Shown one piece after another: positions 13,289 to 14,044 of a stretch of DNA of 14,044 nt. The notes beneath the pieces are model-generated. The model saw nothing but the letters and a program-made list of their open reading frames with translations, ran no database searches and was not told the DNA's origin. Within the stretch, counting starts at the first letter, position 1; the number at the start of each line of letters is the position of its first letter. The position numbers were made by a program, and so were the translations under genes. This DNA is from Brugia malayi (lineage: Eukaryota > Nematoda > Chromadorea > Rhabditida > Onchocercidae). The stretch is taken from assembly GCF_000002995.4 (NCBI RefSeq), contig NW_025062389.1:1-14044 (forward strand). The letters are read 5' to 3'.

Positions 13289-13300
13289 ACCAGCACTGGT
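13289..13300. other. 12-base dyad ACCAG-CA-CTGGT, one per unit (example copy)
   Basis: ACCAG and CTGGT are perfect inverted arms around a two-base CA spacer. By eye the dyad is intact in 41 of the 45 copies. It is altered in copy 1 (extra A, 115-127), copy 5 (the same extra A, 1345-1357), copy 8 (CTGAT, near 2278) and copy 10 (CAACTGT, near 2909), all within the irregular left part. The symmetry suggests a dimeric DNA-binding protein. It does not match the 17-base mammalian CENP-B box, whose CGGG half is absent. Binding is inference. Confidence 0.5.
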
Positions 13301-13335
13301 ACAATTCACGTAACATAGTCAATTAATTTCAAAAT

Positions 13336-13341
13336 AAGCTT
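13336..13341. other. Polymorphic HindIII-type site AAGCTT (example copy)
   Basis: Most units read AATAAGCTT followed by a run of T (seven in all in most copies), giving AAGCTT. Fourteen copies lack it: 2, 11, 12, 18, 21, 22, 23, 26, 27, 32, 33, 34, 36 and 41. Thirteen of these share the linked state AATTAGC with exactly six T; copy 2 is a separate change (AATAGC with five T). The site therefore marks two linked haplotypes of the unit. Confidence 0.85.
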
Positions 13342-13443
13342 TTTTTAGTAGTTTTGGCACTTAATTAAAATTAGAATTGATAAATTAGAACCAATTTCCT
13401 TGTCTAATGTAAGAAAACTACAACAAATTTTAAAATTTTTAAT

Positions 13444-13497
13444 AAATTCAAAACTTAAATTTGAATTTAAATTTAATTTAAATTCTTAAATTGAATT
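13444..13497. repeat. Nested inverted repeats in the long A/T tail (example copy)
   Basis: Three inverted repeats overlap here. AAATTCAAA at 13444-13452 pairs with TTTGAATTT at 13460-13468 (9-base arms, 7-base loop). GAATTTAAAT at 13463-13472 pairs with ATTTAAATTC at 13476-13485 (10-base arms, 3-base loop). AATTCAA at 13445-13451 pairs with TTGAATT at 13491-13497 as an outer pair. Short units keep a 9-base version of the second but lose the first. Single strands could therefore fold into alternative hairpins, and supercoiled DNA could extrude a cruciform. This is also the site where units vary most in length. Confidence 0.7.
13454..13465 (+). repeat. L-specific 12-base element CTTAAATTTGAA
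   Basis: This element separates long from short units. In a short unit TTCAAAA is followed directly by TTTAAATTTAATTT, and in a long unit the element sits between them. It is one T longer than CTTAAATTGAA at 13485-13495, which is present about 20 bases downstream in both classes. The simplest reading is that the long class arose by local duplication of the downstream motif, or that the short class arose by deletion between the two copies. The direction cannot be settled from this array. Confidence 0.75.
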
Positions 13498-14030
13498 AAA
13501 ATCATGATTAATTGAAAGTTTTATTAATTTTGCTGATGAATTTATGCGCAAAACTTAATTACAAAAGCGTATTTTAATATTTAAACTATAAAATGACGAC
13601 GCAATATACGACCAGCACTGGTACAATTCACGTAACATAGTCAATTAATTTCAAAATAAGCTTTTTTTAGTAGTTTTGGCACTTAATTAAAATTAGAATT
13701 GATAAATTAGAACCAATTTCCTTGTCTAATGTAAGAAAACTATAACAAATTTTAAAAAAATCAAAATTTAAAATTAATTTAAATTCTTAAATTGAATTAA
13801 AATCATGATTAATTGAAAGTTTTATTAATTTTGCTGATGAATTTATGCGCAAAACTTATTTACAAAAGCGTATTTTAATATTTAAACTATAAAATGACGA
13901 CGCAATATACGACCAGCACTGGTACAATTCACGTAACATAGTCAATTAATTTCAAAATAAGCTTTTTTTTAGTAGTTTTGGCACTTAACTTAAAATTAAA
14001 ATTGATAAATTAGAACCAATTTCCTTGTCT

Positions 14031-14044
14031 AAAAAATTTTAAAA
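14031..14044 (+). repeat. Deletion junction in the last copy
   Basis: After CTTGTCT the normal ATGTAAGAAAACTACAAC stretch is missing and the sequence passes directly into AAAAAATTTTAAAA, the start of the A/T tail. About 16 bases are lost against consensus. A similar loss of about 14 bases at the same place occurs in copy 3 (after 846). Being at the last bases of the window, it may be an end artefact. Confidence 0.55.

Larger units (their letters stand above)
13265..13310. other. Conserved G/C-richer core of the satellite unit (example copy)
   Basis: In a unit that is about 79% A+T, this stretch holds much of the G+C and four of the six CpG sites. It runs from TATAAAA through the ACGACGC cluster, the ACCAGCACTGGT dyad and CACGTAAC. 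It is among the least variable parts of the unit: outside the first 11 copies almost the only changes are ACG to ACA and small indels between TATAAAA and CGCAATATACG. A conserved core next to a variable tail is what a protein-binding segment would look like, but homogenisation alone could also keep it uniform. Confidence 0.6.
13210..13531 (+). repeat. Reference long unit (copy 43, 322 bases)
   Basis: This copy is a clean example of the long class and is used to locate motifs. In order it holds a left A/T-rich arm with GCTGATGAAT and ATGCGC, a G/C-richer core (about 13265-13310), the HindIII-type AAGCTT with a T run (13336 on), a 14-base-spaced direct repeat of ATTAGAA (13370-13376 and 13384-13390), the stretch CAATTTCCTTGTCTAATG, and a nearly pure A/T tail (about 13430-13497) ending in TTGAATTAAAATCATGA. 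It has six CpG sites, all in the first third of the unit or its core. Copies 12, 14 and 24 are nearly the same sequence. Confidence 0.9.
1..14044 (+). repeat. Tandem satellite DNA array, ~314-base unit, 45 copies
   Basis: The same unit recurs head to tail across the whole window, always on this strand, with no inversion and no interruption by unrelated DNA. Phase-mark spacings range from 296 to 328 bases (mean about 314). Hand counting a long unit gives about 68 G/C in 322 bases, so roughly 79% A+T. Every frame on both strands is closed by stop codons within each unit, so there is no gene anywhere in these 14 kb. Such arrays are typical of eukaryotic heterochromatin around centromeres. A unit of about 314 bases is close to two nucleosome repeats, which is common for satellites, but positioning here is inference. 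I do not recognise the family. The array runs off both ends of the window, so its true length is unknown. Confidence 0.97.
13210..14044 (+). repeat. Right end of the window: copies 43-45, last one truncated
   Basis: Copies 43 and 44 start at 13210 and 13532, with a long and a short tail respectively, so copies 42 and 43 form an L-L pair. Copy 45 starts at 13833 and shows several private changes: an extra T in ACTTATTTAC near 13855, a run of eight T after AAGC near 13961, and CTTAACTTAAAA near 13984. It then skips part of the unit near 14030. All four copies 42-45 share the ACGACGC state in the core. No unique sequence is reached. Confidence 0.9.

Noticed and set aside
13289..13300. CENP-B box.
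   Set aside because: The G/C-rich core lacks the required TTCG and CGGG elements of the mammalian consensus.
13233..13316. A 27-codon open frame on the minus strand of each unit.
   Set aside because: Such a length is expected by chance, it is disrupted by the same indels, and there is no sign of protein-level conservation.
13271..13318. A 15-codon open frame, ATG to TAG, repeated in most units, in which the ACG/ACA variation is synonymous.
   Set aside because: It is very short, is broken by indels in copies such as 5, 7, 15, 24, 25, 36 and 40, and has no ribosome-binding or coding signature. The synonymous change is better explained by CpG decay.
13430..13497. Phased A-tract DNA bending in the tail.
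   Set aside because: The AATT steps recur about every 6 bases rather than every 10-11, so helical phasing is not supported by eye.
13430..13497. Replication origin or unwinding element in the A/T tail.
   Set aside because: The base composition would suit one, but I see no initiator-binding motif beside it, and any A+T-rich satellite would look the same.
1..14044. CRISPR array.
   Set aside because: The whole 300-base unit repeats with no unique spacers and there are no cas genes.
1..14044. Transposon or retroelement remnants, or rDNA spacer repeats.
   Set aside because: There are no coding remnants, terminal repeats, target-site duplications or rRNA sequence in any copy.

Overview
The whole 14,044-base window is one head-to-tail satellite DNA array. 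I see no protein-coding gene, RNA gene, mobile element or unique flanking sequence. A unit of about 301-328 bases (one of 296 at the left edge; mean about 314) repeats 45 times on the same strand. Using the motif GCTGATGAAT as a phase mark, copies 1-45 begin at 36, 332, 644, 946, 1269, 1570, 1892, 2191, 2512, 2823, 3151, 3458, 3779, 4088, 4410, 4711, 5031, 5345, 5662, 5982, 6294, 6614, 6924, 7230, 7552, 7871, 8179, 8488, 8809, 9117, 9434, 9751, 10061, 10372, 10693, 11009, 11329, 11637, 11958, 12266, 12584, 12888, 13210, 13532 and 13833. The unit is about 79% A+T by hand count. Its few G/C bases cluster in a central core, and its end is a nearly pure A/T tail.

A long tandem array this A+T-rich, with no genes and a unit near twice a nucleosome repeat, points to eukaryotic pericentromeric or centromeric heterochromatin. 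It is unlikely to be bacterial or viral. I do not recognise the family and cannot name the species; an insect or other small invertebrate is a guess from general experience of such satellites, not something the sequence proves.

Layout: two unit classes differ in the A/T tail. The long class (L, about 320-322) carries an extra 12-base element, and the short class (S, about 308) lacks it. Copies 1-18 (36-5661) alternate S-L without exception, giving a dimeric higher-order repeat of about 625 bases, though copy 18 is a hybrid-looking long form. Copies 19-35 (5662-11008) lose the alternation and include SS and LL neighbours and hybrid tails. Copies 36-42 (11009-13209) alternate again, and copies 43-45 end the window as L, L-like/S and a truncated copy. 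The first 11 or so copies and the last copy carry many private one-base indels, while the interior is very uniform.

Function, if any, would be structural: a conserved 12-base dyad in the G/C-richer core is a candidate protein-binding site, and the tails contain strong nested inverted repeats. The observations of most interest are the dimeric order, the origin of the L-specific element as a local copy of a downstream motif, the dyad, and two copies with short out-of-phase patches.
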